A stretch of 64,000 nucleotides of DNA from CAYVTV01 sp964563105 (GTDB taxonomy: Bacteria; Bacteroidota; Bacteroidia; Bacteroidales; GCA-2748055), in NCBI GenBank assembly GCA_964563105.1, contig CAZLXM010000002.1, forward strand, positions 1 to 64,000, written 5' to 3'. Positions within the stretch are counted from its first letter, which is position 1. Each line of letters opens with the position of its first letter. This document shows positions 45,519 to 54,162 of the stretch, piece after piece. The translations under genes and the position numbers were made by a program. Below the pieces are notes generated by a model. That model searched no databases, was not told where the DNA came from, and worked only from the letters and a program-made list of their open reading frames with translations.

Positions 45519-47093
45519 ATGGCCAATGTTAAAGAAACTCCAAGGCAAAAGATGATCGGGATGATGTACCTGGTACTGACAGCTTTGCTTGCATTGAATG
45601 TGTCAAAAGATGTTCTTGATGCCTTTATCCTTGTAGATGATGGTCTTACAAAAACTACAACAAATTTTGTTGCAAAAAACCAAAGCCTTTATGGTGGATT
45701 TGATGAAGCTTATCAGCTTAATCCCGTAAAAGTGGAAGAATGGATAACAAAAGCAAAAGATGTAAAAGAAAAGTCACAGGAACTTTATGATTTTATGCAG
45801 GAGTGCAAAAAAGAAATTGTATTGACTGCAGAAGGCCCGGGCTCCAAAGCGGTTGTTGACAACGAAGTTTTGGCAAATCTGATAGAAAAAACAGATAACA
45901 ATAATGTACCGGGAGAAATAATGATATTAAAAGGAAAGGGAGCTGATTTAAAAGGAAGAATAAATAATTACAGGGAATATCTTACAACTCTTATTGAAGA
46001 TAAAGATAATTATGCAGCTATAGTTTCTTCCATTGAAAATGGCCTTGACACATCGGATCCCCCACCTGATAAAAAAGGTGTATCACATCCCTGGGAATCT
46101 ATGTATTTTGAACATCTGCCCCTCGTATCTGTGGTAACTATTTTATCAAAAATGCAATCAGATGTACGAAATGCCGAATCAGAAATCCTGAATTATTTAT
46201 TAAGCCAGATTGATGCAGGATCTTTTAAATTCAACGTTATTGAACCTGTAATAGTATCAAATTCCGATTACCTGTTTAAAGGACAAGAATATAAAGCACA
46301 GGTATATCTGGCTGCTTTTGATTCAACAAGATATCCCGAAATTCTTGTTGGAGGACAAAAACTACCCATAGTAAATGGAAAAGGAATATTTACCGGAAGT
46401 ACTGCAACAACCGGAATTAAACACTGGAGCGGAGTTATCAGGCTTATGGGAGAAGATGGAACAGCCATTGTTCGTGAATTCAAACATGAATACCAGGTAG
46501 GCGAAGCAAATACTGTTGTCTCACCTACAAAAATGAATGTGTTTTACAGAGGGGTAAAAAATCCTGTTTCTGTATCTGTATCAGGTGTCCCCAAAGAAAA
46601 CATCCAGGTTGAAATCACAAAAGGCAGAATTACTTCCGTCCCCGGAAGAGAATGGGAAGTTGTCCCGGGGCCCGGGCCCGAAGGAGAAGTAGTGTCAGTA
46701 AGGGTTTTTGCTACAATAGATAAAGTACGCCGATTCATGGGGTCCAGTGAATTCAGGGTGAAAAACCTTCCGGACCCTGTTGCAGTAGTAGCAGGAAAAT
46801 CACAGGGAGTTATTAGTCTTACTGACCTTACACGTGCACCAGGAGTAGTGGCCGAACTAAAAAACTTTGATTTCGATATAGATTATACAGTTACTGAATT
46901 TACGGTTTCAGCTGTTTTATCAGGTGGATTTACAAGAACTGAAAGATCTTCAACTGACAGGTTCACACGTCCGCAAATGGAAATTATATCACAACTTAGA
47001 ACCGGGCAAAGGGTAACTTTTGAAAATATACGGGCAATAGGCCCCGATGGTGCAACCAGGACACTTAACTCAATTGTTTTAAGTATTTTATAA
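45519..47093 (+). CDS. gldM: type IX secretion motor subunit GldM
   Basis: GldM (PorM) spans the periplasm and passes motor motion from GldL to the outer-membrane ring. The N-terminus QKMIGMMYLVLTALLALNVS is its single membrane helix. A helical domain (residues about 35-225) and tandem beta domains follow (YRGVKNPVSVSVSGVP near 345). The 524 residues are normal. It lies 22 bases after gldL. Confidence 0.96.
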   Translation: MANVKETPRQKMIGMMYLVLTALLALNVSKDVLDAFILVDDGLTKTTTNFVAKNQSLYGGFDEAYQLNPVKVEEWITKAKDVKEKSQELYDFMQECKKEIVLTAEGPGSKAVVDNEVLANLIEKTDNNNVPGEIMILKGKGADLKGRINNYREYLTTLIEDKDNYAAIVSSIENGLDTSDPPPDKKGVSHPWESMYFEHLPLVSVVTILSKMQSDVRNAESEILNYLLSQIDAGSFKFNVIEPVIVSNSDYLFKGQEYKAQVYLAAFDSTRYPEILVGGQKLPIVNGKGIFTGSTATTGIKHWSGVIRLMGEDGTAIVREFKHEYQVGEANTVVSPTKMNVFYRGVKNPVSVSVSGVPKENIQVEITKGRITSVPGREWEVVPGPGPEGEVVSVRVFATIDKVRRFMGSSEFRVKNLPDPVAVVAGKSQGVISLTDLTRAPGVVAELKNFDFDIDYTVTEFTVSAVLSGGFTRTERSSTDRFTRPQMEIISQLRTGQRVTFENIRAIGPDGATRTLNSIVLSIL

Positions 47094-47148
47094 AAAATAA
47101 TTTCACAGTAATAAATAATAAATAAGTAAAAGATTAAACTATATAATA

Positions 47149-48051
47149 ATGAAAAGAGTAGCTGTTTTTATTTTTCTAATGGGTTTATTTTTTTCACAAA
47201 TACTCACTGCCCAGCAGGGAGTAACGCAATCAACACAAAGCGTGCCTACTCCGACTGCTGCACCAGGTGAACCATTACAAATTATTGATGTATATGAAAA
47301 AATTCATATACCTGATAAAAAGCCTATACCTTATCTTCCAATAAGGGAAGCCGATGTTATGTGGGCTAGAGATATCTGGCGCATTGTTGATCTCAGAGAA
47401 AAAATGAATCAACCCCTATATTTCCCAATTTTTCCTATCGGACAAAGAATGAGCCTTTTCGGGCTTATTATGCACGGTATCAAAGAATATAACCTGCATG
47501 CATTTAAAGATGATAAACATAACCTTTTTTCAACTGAAACACAGATAAGTGAAAAGGAAATTGTAGAAGCACTTGGTGCTGATACTTTATTTGCCGGGAC
47601 ACCCGATGAGGAAGTCCGCCTGAATAATCATCTGGTACTGAAACTCCTCATAAAGGAAAAATGGTATTTCGATCAGCAACATTCAACTATGCAGGTAAGG
47701 ATCGTTGGAATTGCACCTTTAAAAGTACATCAAAAAACTCTCGTTGATATCCAGGGAAATCAATCTATTTCACCCGAAGTTAGTACAGAGATCCTTTTCT
47801 GGATATATTTCCCCGAATTCAGAGAACTTTTTGCAAAACATGAAGCATTCAATGCATTCAATGATGCACAAAATGTATCATTTGATGATTTATTCATTCA
47901 AAGAAGATTCTCATCATATATATTTGGTGAATCTAACGTTTATGATAACCGTTTTATTCCCGACTATATGACTGGTGATGATATATTGCTTGAAGCTGAA
48001 AGGATTAAACAGTCAATATTTGAATTTGAACATGACCTTTGGGAATACTAG
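47149..48051 (+). CDS. gldN: type IX secretion ring protein GldN
   Basis: GldN (PorN) binds GldK in the periplasmic ring and contacts GldM. The signal peptide ends near LTAQQG, followed by a Pro/Thr-rich segment and the family core: VMWARDIWRIVDLREKMNQP, PIFPIGQRMSLFGLIMHGI and FWIYFPEFRELFAKHEAFN. The length of 300 residues is usual. It closes the gldKLMN operon, and its stop overlaps the convergent manC stop by 4 bases, leaving no room for a separate terminator. Confidence 0.95.
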   Translation: MKRVAVFIFLMGLFFSQILTAQQGVTQSTQSVPTPTAAPGEPLQIIDVYEKIHIPDKKPIPYLPIREADVMWARDIWRIVDLREKMNQPLYFPIFPIGQRMSLFGLIMHGIKEYNLHAFKDDKHNLFSTETQISEKEIVEALGADTLFAGTPDEEVRLNNHLVLKLLIKEKWYFDQQHSTMQVRIVGIAPLKVHQKTLVDIQGNQSISPEVSTEILFWIYFPEFRELFAKHEAFNAFNDAQNVSFDDLFIQRRFSSYIFGESNVYDNRFIPDYMTGDDILLEAERIKQSIFEFEHDLWEY

Positions 48052-49139
48052 ACATATTTATCCCCTTTACTTAATTTGACATCATTGACTATTTGCTTAA
48101 TTCGCTGCTCTTCACTTTTGCGGCAAATTAAAAGATAATTTTTGTTTTCAACTACAATATAGTTATCAAGGCCTTGTAAAGCAACAAGCTTGTCTTTTGA
48201 AACATTAATAAGGGAATTACTTACATCATATAGAAAAATACTATCACCAACAATCGCATTGTTGTTTGAATCTTTTTCTTTCAAATCAAATAATGAACCC
48301 CAGGTACCTAAATCAGACCAGCCAAAATCAGAGATCAAAACATAAACATTGTCAGCTTTTTCCATAACACCATAATCTATGGAAATATTATTACATACAG
48401 AATAGGTCTTCTTTATAAATTCTTTTTCTTCATCAGTACCATAAAATAAACTTCCGGCCTTAAAAGATTTGTCTACATCAGGTAAAAACCTTTCAAAAGC
48501 ATTGATAATTGATTTTATATTCCAGAAAAATATTCCCGAATTCCAATAAAAATCACCACTCTGAATAAAAACTTTTGCTAACTCTTCATTAGGTTTCTCT
48601 GTAAAAGTTTTTACTTTCCTGAATACTGATTTCCCATATTCTATACTTTTTCCTCCATTTGACTGAATATAACCGTAACCGGTTTCAGGACGATCAGGCT
48701 TGATACCCATTGTGAGAAGAACATCATGGGCCTCAACAAAATTTAATCCTTCACTAACATAACCCAAAAATTCACCCTCCCTCATGATTAAATGATCAGA
48801 AGGAGCAACTACCATAACAGCATCAGGATCCTTCTTATAAATGGAATATGTTGCATAAGCAATACAAGGTGCAGTATTTCGTCTGAAAGGTTCCAATAAT
48901 ATATTTTCATTTAAAATTTCAGGTAACTGCTCTCTTACATGATTCTCATGCTCAGAATTGGTAACTACTAAAATCCTTTCAGCCGGTATAAGCTTGCTGA
49001 ATCTTTTATAAGTAGATTGTAACAAGGATTCTCCTACCCCAAGGATATCAAGAAACTGCTTTGGTTTATCGGTACGGCTGAGCGGCCAAAAACGACTTCC
49101 AACACCACCAGCCATAATAATACAATACTTATTTCTCAT
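48048..49139 (-). CDS. manC: mannose-1-phosphate guanylyltransferase
   Basis: A 363-residue enzyme that makes GDP-mannose from GTP and mannose-1-phosphate. The nucleotidyltransferase loop IIMAGGVGSRFWPLSRTDKPKQF is split across residues 8-30, with EPFRRNTAPCIAYA, VVAPSDHLI, FTEKPN and NSGIFFW downstream. It lacks the C-terminal phosphomannose isomerase domain of long ManC proteins. GDP-mannose would feed glycans or GDP-fucose. It has the best-formed promoter in this part of the window. Confidence 0.93.
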   Translation of the reverse strand: MRNKYCIIMAGGVGSRFWPLSRTDKPKQFLDILGVGESLLQSTYKRFSKLIPAERILVVTNSEHENHVREQLPEILNENILLEPFRRNTAPCIAYATYSIYKKDPDAVMVVAPSDHLIMREGEFLGYVSEGLNFVEAHDVLLTMGIKPDRPETGYGYIQSNGGKSIEYGKSVFRKVKTFTEKPNEELAKVFIQSGDFYWNSGIFFWNIKSIINAFERFLPDVDKSFKAGSLFYGTDEEKEFIKKTYSVCNNISIDYGVMEKADNVYVLISDFGWSDLGTWGSLFDLKEKDSNNNAIVGDSIFLYDVSNSLINVSKDKLVALQGLDNYIVVENKNYLLICRKSEEQRIKQIVNDVKLSKGDKYV

Positions 49140-49452
49140 TCTCTGCTTTATTACAGGTTAATAATCAGCCTATATAAGAATTTAATACCCAAAAATATAC
49201 AATTGCCCAAAATATATCAAATTGTTTTAAAGTTTTAAAATAATAATGCTGGCAACTTAATTTTAAAACAACAAAACAAAGCACTAAATGATAAAATTAA
49301 AACACATTATTAATAAACAAAATTTTAAATATAGACCTATTTTTTTAAATTTATTTCCCATGAAACACTTTAATAATTATTATTTGAGTTAAATTTTGTA
49401 TTTTAAGGACTTTTTATTCTCAATTACATTTAATATAAACTTAGTTTAAACA
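49140..49452. other. divergent intergenic region between manC and mlaE
   Basis: This AT-rich stretch has the manC promoter in its first 80 bases and presumably the mlaE promoter in its last 80. There, TAAATTTTG is a near match with one extra base between TA and TTTG. No gene or RNA was recognised. Confidence 0.5.
49190..49221 (-). promoter_or_regulatory. manC promoter with -33 and -7 elements
   Basis: On the minus strand TTTG (49221-49218) and TATTTTTG (49197-49190) are separated by 20 bases, matching the Bacteroidota -33/-7 arrangement. Transcription would begin near 49183, leaving a leader of about 43 bases. Confidence 0.65.
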
Positions 49453-50193
49453 ATGAATTTTTTTGAAGCAGCGGGTAATTACTTTATCCTTATGGCTAAA
49501 GTATTTTCTGTTCCCGAAAAATTTAAAATATATTATAAACAATTACTTCGCGAAATAGAAAATATAGGAATAAACTCTTTCGGAATTGTAGTCCTGATAT
49601 CTTTTTTTGTAGGTACAGTAATAACCATTCAAACAAATTATAACCTGGAAAATCCCTTCCTCCCCAGATATCTGATAGGTGTTACGGTAAGGGATTCACT
49701 CCTGCTCGAATTCTCATCAACAATGGTAGCCCTCATCCTGGCAGGAAAAGTCGGATCAAGCATAGCATCTGAAATAGGAACTATGAGAATAACAGAACAA
49801 ATTGATGCGCTTGAAATAATGGGGGTAAATTCGGCAAGTTTCCTCATACTGCCAAAATTAATTGCTGCTATATTCTTTTTCCCAATCCTTTCTTTGTTAA
49901 GCATGTTCGTTGGTATTTTCGGAGGTTACCTGCTTTGTATTTTTACAGATGTAGTTTCTCCTGCTGATTATATATATGGAATACAATATTCATTTTATCC
50001 ACACTATGTATCTTATGCAGTAACAAAAACAGTATTTTATGCTTTTATTATTGTTTCTTTGTCTGCATTCCAGGGATACTTTGCAAAAGGAGGGTCACTT
50101 GAAGTTGGAAGATCAAGTACGAAAGCTGTCGTATATAGTAGTATTGCAGTTTTATTGGCCAATTTGATCCTGACAAAACTCTTATTATCATGA
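49453..50193 (+). CDS. mlaE: MlaE-type ABC transporter permease
   Basis: A 246-residue inner-membrane permease of the MlaE family, which moves phospholipids between the inner and outer membranes. It has about five membrane helices and the diagnostic segment GTMRITEQIDALEIMGVNS, with SFFVGTVITIQTNYNLE earlier. Its TGA overlaps the mlaF ATG in an ATGA junction. The substrate-binding partner mlaD, often next in Bacteroidota, is absent here. Confidence 0.94.
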   Translation: MNFFEAAGNYFILMAKVFSVPEKFKIYYKQLLREIENIGINSFGIVVLISFFVGTVITIQTNYNLENPFLPRYLIGVTVRDSLLLEFSSTMVALILAGKVGSSIASEIGTMRITEQIDALEIMGVNSASFLILPKLIAAIFFFPILSLLSMFVGIFGGYLLCIFTDVVSPADYIYGIQYSFYPHYVSYAVTKTVFYAFIIVSLSAFQGYFAKGGSLEVGRSSTKAVVYSSIAVLLANLILTKLLLS

Positions 50194-50945
50194 TCGAAGT
50201 TAAAAAGGTATTCAAAAAATTTGGCAATACAGTTGTATTGGATGATATTTCCGTTCAATTTGAAAAAGGGACCACAAATCTTATTATAGGGCAAAGCGGA
50301 TCCGGAAAAACTGTATTAATCAAATCAATTGTAGGTTTAAATGATATTGACCAGGGAGAAATATGGTTCGATGAAAGAATATATAATACCCTTTCTTTTA
50401 AACAAAAAATAGAAATCCGTAAAGAAATGGGAATGCTATTTCAGGGAGCCGCATTGTTCGACTCATACACTGTTGAGCAAAATGTTATGTTCCCCCTCGA
50501 TATGTTCACAAAATTAAGCTATAAAGAAAAACGTAAAAGAGTGAACTTTTGCCTTGCCAGAGTTAATATGCACAATGTAAATAAATTATATCCTTCTGAA
50601 TTAAGCGGCGGAATGAAAAAAAGGGTGGCTATTGCAAGGGCTATTGCACTGAATCCGAAATATCTCTTTTGTGATGAACCTAATTCAGGGCTTGACCCAC
50701 AGACAGGTATCGTAATTGATCAGTTGATATATGATATTACAAAGGAATTTAATATAACAACCATAGTAAATACCCATGATATGAACAGTGTTATGGAGAT
50801 AGGTGAGAAAGTTGTTTTTCTTCATGACGGAAAAAAGCTATGGGAAGGAGGCAATAAAGAAATAATGCATACAACATGCACTGAATTAAATGAATTCGTT
50901 TTTGCTACAAGCCTTGCAAAAAAGTTAAAAGAACACCCCTATTAA
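50190..50945 (+). CDS. mlaF: MlaF-type ABC transporter ATP-binding protein
   Basis: A 251-residue ATPase partner of MlaE. Walker A is GQSGSGKT (about residues 34-41), signature LSGGMKKRVAIARA, Walker B YLFCDEPNSGLDP and the switch His in IVNTHDMNSV. The LSGGMKKR form is typical of MlaF/Ttg2A. It is coupled to mlaE by a 4-base overlap and ends 4 bases before the convergent DUF4834 gene. Confidence 0.94.
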   Translation: MIEVKKVFKKFGNTVVLDDISVQFEKGTTNLIIGQSGSGKTVLIKSIVGLNDIDQGEIWFDERIYNTLSFKQKIEIRKEMGMLFQGAALFDSYTVEQNVMFPLDMFTKLSYKEKRKRVNFCLARVNMHNVNKLYPSELSGGMKKRVAIARAIALNPKYLFCDEPNSGLDPQTGIVIDQLIYDITKEFNITTIVNTHDMNSVMEIGEKVVFLHDGKKLWEGGNKEIMHTTCTELNEFVFATSLAKKLKEHPY

Positions 50946-50949
50946 GGCA

Positions 50950-51198
50950 TCAATCTTTAACCTCCTCATAATCTATGTATTCCCCTTCATCCTTATTGAT
51001 AATTTTATTGTTATCCCTGTACACATTTTCTATTGATACATCACCCTCTTTCCTGCGCTTTTTACCTGAATCCACATCTTTATAATTATTCGCTTTAGTA
51101 TTCGAAATATAATGCCATGGAAATAAAAGTCTGCCAATAAACTTTAAAACCATGTATATAAAAATTCCAATTAATATAAGTCTAAACAATGCTCCCAT
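50950..51198 (-). CDS. DUF4834 family small membrane protein
   Basis: An 82-residue protein with one N-terminal membrane helix (about residues 4-22) and a charged tail (GKKRRKEGDVSIENVY, then EGEYIDYEEVKD). The pattern matches DUF4834, a Bacteroidota-restricted family of unknown function usually found near the mla-type genes or the following envelope genes. It has its own promoter 21 bases upstream. Confidence 0.75.
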   Translation of the reverse strand: MGALFRLILIGIFIYMVLKFIGRLLFPWHYISNTKANNYKDVDSGKKRRKEGDVSIENVYRDNNKIINKDEGEYIDYEEVKD

Positions 51199-51218
51199 AA
51201 TTTAAGCCATTTTAACCA

Positions 51219-51226
51219 CAAAGATA
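51219..51226 (-). promoter_or_regulatory. -7 promoter element of the DUF4834 gene
   Basis: On the minus strand this reads TATCTTTG, matching TAnnTTTG, 21 bases before the ATG at 51198. Confidence 0.5.
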
Positions 51227-51410
51227 ATAAAAACTGTCTGAGGCTATAGATAATTATAAATCCGGATTAAAATCAAACATCTTTTTATTTAGTATATTTA
51301 AAAAAATGCTGTCAATATATTTAAAAATTAAGATATTTGCTAAATCAGGAGAATTTTAAAGAAAAACTTATTAAAATTATAAAAATTAAGGCCACAGTTA
51401 CAAACATCAG

Positions 51411-54149
51411 ATGGGAAAAATAAATAAATATTTAAGTTATCTGATTCCGGTAATACTGATAAGCGTGATCCTGTACGGATATCTCAGGCTTAAAAGTTAT
51501 GATATAGGAAAAAGCGACCTTTCACTTGCAATTACAAATAATAATATATTATTTGTTGAAACTCCTGATTTTTTTGCCCTTATGGATCAGCTTAGGGAAG
51601 TGGACGGTATTTGGGACGAGTTGAAAATCATACCTGAAATACAAATAACAGATTCTCTGATTAATGGCTTATTGTCTTTAAGTAAAAAAGAAGAAAAAAT
51701 AAAACTTTTATTGCATGGAAAAATAATTTTTTCTTTGAATATAAATTCTGATAACACACTTTCATCTGTACTTATAAGCCGGCAAACAACACGCGGACAG
51801 AGTAATTCCCTGTTTTCATGTCTTCAAAAAATGCAGGGGGTTAATAATATCTCAAAACAAAAAATTGATGGAAATTATATTTATGAAGTTCATCTAAACA
51901 AAAGCCTGGCAATCAAACCTTTTTATTATGCTTTTAAAAAAGGCCTGATCATTTCGAGTTTCTCAATGCAACAAGTGGAAGAAGCCCTCAAAATATTAAA
52001 TAATCAGGAAAATAAAAATCCCCTGTCTTTCTATACTGAGATTCGGGCAGTCATTTCAGATAATCTTAACACAAACCTGTATCTAAATTTTTATGCTTTT
52101 GATAAACTGATCAATAAACTAACTTTAAATGAAGAATTTAATACAAGCCTGTTCGCGGAATCAGCAGGATTTGACTTTAATATTCAACAAAACGGACTTT
52201 CCCTGAATGGGTTCATTGTAACAAATGAAAGGACAAATTCGGGACTAAGAATTATTGCAAATCAAAAACCTTCTCCTTCAGGACTGATTGAAGCAATACC
52301 CGGTTCTGCAGCAAGTTTCATTTTAATGAATATTACTGACCCAAATGCTTATTTTAATTCACAATCCAAACATCAATCCTGGAAACCTGATAAGATTAAA
52401 TTAAATGAAATCGAAAATAAATACTCAATATCCTTACAAGAGTTTATCAAAAATAACATCAAAGATGAATTTGGATTAGTAATTCTTGAAAACAGAAAAA
52501 AACCATCATTCTTTTTTATTGCTGAAGTAAACAGCGGAAGTATTACAGAAGCCCGTCTTAAAGAATACCTGCAAAAATGGGCATCTGTTAACAAAACAGA
52601 CCCTGCGGCAAATTACAATTATGTGGAAATTGATAAACAAAGCGAAATTCCAATTTATAAGCTCCCGCTTGGCGGGATCCCTCAAATGATTTTTGGAAAT
52701 ATATTCAGAGAAGTTAAAAATGACTTTTTTTCAATTTATGATAATTACCTGATTTTTGGAAATTCTGCCGGAGAAATTGCTGATTTTGTTTATCAGTTAA
52801 TGCTTGGGCAAACTTTTAGCGAATCTGAAAAGTATAAAAATATTACAGATAATCTCCTTACACGCTCAAATTTATTTTTTTATGCTGATCCATTAAAAGT
52901 CTTCAACTTGTTTTCCGGTAAATTAAAAAAACAAACTATTGATTTTTATAATAATACAGAAATATTAAAAAAGTTTAACGCTTTAACCTTGCAATCCAAC
53001 TATTCAGATGATCTGTATTATGCCAGAATATTTATAAACTATTCTGACATTATAAGCGAACAGGTGAACAATATTTGGCAGAGTAAACTCGATACAGTGC
53101 TGATTATTAAACCTGCCATTGTTATAAATCATTTAACTTCAGGAAAAGAAATACTGGTTCAGGATGCAAGCAATCAATTATATCTTTTAAGCAATGCAGG
53201 AAGAATTTTGTGGAAAATCCATCTCGACGGGCCCATTATGAGTGAAATATATCAAATTGACTATTATCGAAACAAAAAACTTCAATATCTGTTTAATACT
53301 AAAAACAAAATATATATTATTGACAGAAACGGAAATCCGCTTGATAATTATCCATTGGCTTTACGTTCCCCGGCAACAAACGGAATAGCATTATTTGACT
53401 ATGATCTTGATGGAAATATAAGAATTTGCGTTGCCTGCGAAAACAGACGTATTTATATGTATAACCGTGAAGGAAAAATAGTACCGGGATGGAATCCTGT
53501 TCCGACAGATCACATTCTCCACAAACCCCTGCAACATTTTAAAGTTTCAGGAAAAGATTATCTGGTAGCTGCAGATATTCATAAAACTTATATTTATGAC
53601 CGCCAGGGAAATATACGTGTTAATCTGTCAAAACAATATCCTGTATCCGTAAACAATCCTTTCTGGCTTGATAGCAGCCAGGGTGCCGCCAAAGCAAAGC
53701 TGGTTAATACCGATACCCTTGGAAACATAATAAATATATATTTGACAGGTAATACAAGTATTGAAAAAAGAGAAACATTAAAAAGCTCTCACTTTTTTAT
53801 TATGTCGGACCTGAATAATAATAAAAAATATGAGTACATTTTTATTTCAGATAGCACACTGATAGTAACTGATGTATCCGGAAAAACTTTATTCAGGGAA
53901 AATCTTGGTTCCGAAATTACTTACAAACCAATAATTTTCGAATTTTCAAATAATGATAAAAAAATTGGCATTGTAGTTGATCAGGAAGAAAAAATTTATC
54001 TCTTTAACAATGACGGAAGTATTTATAACGGCTTTCCGCTTAAAGGAAGTACTCTGTTTAGTATTAGCAGCTTTCCGGGTTTAAAAGGAAGATTTAACCT
54101 TATCGTCGGAAATAATGATAATTTTTTATATAATTATGTAGTACAATAA
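51411..54149 (+). CDS. large membrane-anchored protein with C-terminal beta-propeller-like region, function unknown
   Basis: A 912-residue protein not matched to a named function. Residues about 9-26 form a membrane helix with no cleavage or lipobox site, so the rest is probably periplasmic. Residues 40-560 are a mixed alpha/beta region resembling DUF3352-type proteins (FVETPDFFALMDQLREV; PGSAASFILMNITDP). Residues about 565-912 show repeated short motifs of propeller type: QLYLLSNAGRILWKI, KIYIIDRNGNPLDNYPL, RIYMYNREGKIVPGW, KTYIYDRQGNIRVN and KIYLFNNDGSIYNGFPL. These resemble PQQ/FG-GAP blades. No type IX sorting domain is seen. It precedes a lipoprotein and a DUF5723 protein on the same strand. 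Confidence 0.75.
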   Translation: MGKINKYLSYLIPVILISVILYGYLRLKSYDIGKSDLSLAITNNNILFVETPDFFALMDQLREVDGIWDELKIIPEIQITDSLINGLLSLSKKEEKIKLLLHGKIIFSLNINSDNTLSSVLISRQTTRGQSNSLFSCLQKMQGVNNISKQKIDGNYIYEVHLNKSLAIKPFYYAFKKGLIISSFSMQQVEEALKILNNQENKNPLSFYTEIRAVISDNLNTNLYLNFYAFDKLINKLTLNEEFNTSLFAESAGFDFNIQQNGLSLNGFIVTNERTNSGLRIIANQKPSPSGLIEAIPGSAASFILMNITDPNAYFNSQSKHQSWKPDKIKLNEIENKYSISLQEFIKNNIKDEFGLVILENRKKPSFFFIAEVNSGSITEARLKEYLQKWASVNKTDPAANYNYVEIDKQSEIPIYKLPLGGIPQMIFGNIFREVKNDFFSIYDNYLIFGNSAGEIADFVYQLMLGQTFSESEKYKNITDNLLTRSNLFFYADPLKVFNLFSGKLKKQTIDFYNNTEILKKFNALTLQSNYSDDLYYARIFINYSDIISEQVNNIWQSKLDTVLIIKPAIVINHLTSGKEILVQDASNQLYLLSNAGRILWKIHLDGPIMSEIYQIDYYRNKKLQYLFNTKNKIYIIDRNGNPLDNYPLALRSPATNGIALFDYDLDGNIRICVACENRRIYMYNREGKIVPGWNPVPTDHILHKPLQHFKVSGKDYLVAADIHKTYIYDRQGNIRVNLSKQYPVSVNNPFWLDSSQGAAKAKLVNTDTLGNIINIYLTGNTSIEKRETLKSSHFFIMSDLNNNKKYEYIFISDSTLIVTDVSGKTLFRENLGSEITYKPIIFEFSNNDKKIGIVVDQEEKIYLFNNDGSIYNGFPLKGSTLFSISSFPGLKGRFNLIVGNNDNFLYNYVVQ

Positions 54150-54162
54150 TTTACAATAAGAT

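Noticed and set aside
51411..54149. Type IX sorting domain at the C-terminus of the 912-residue protein
   Set aside because: The end reads as a propeller strand, without the usual beta-sandwich pattern, and the N-terminus is a membrane anchor without cleavage.
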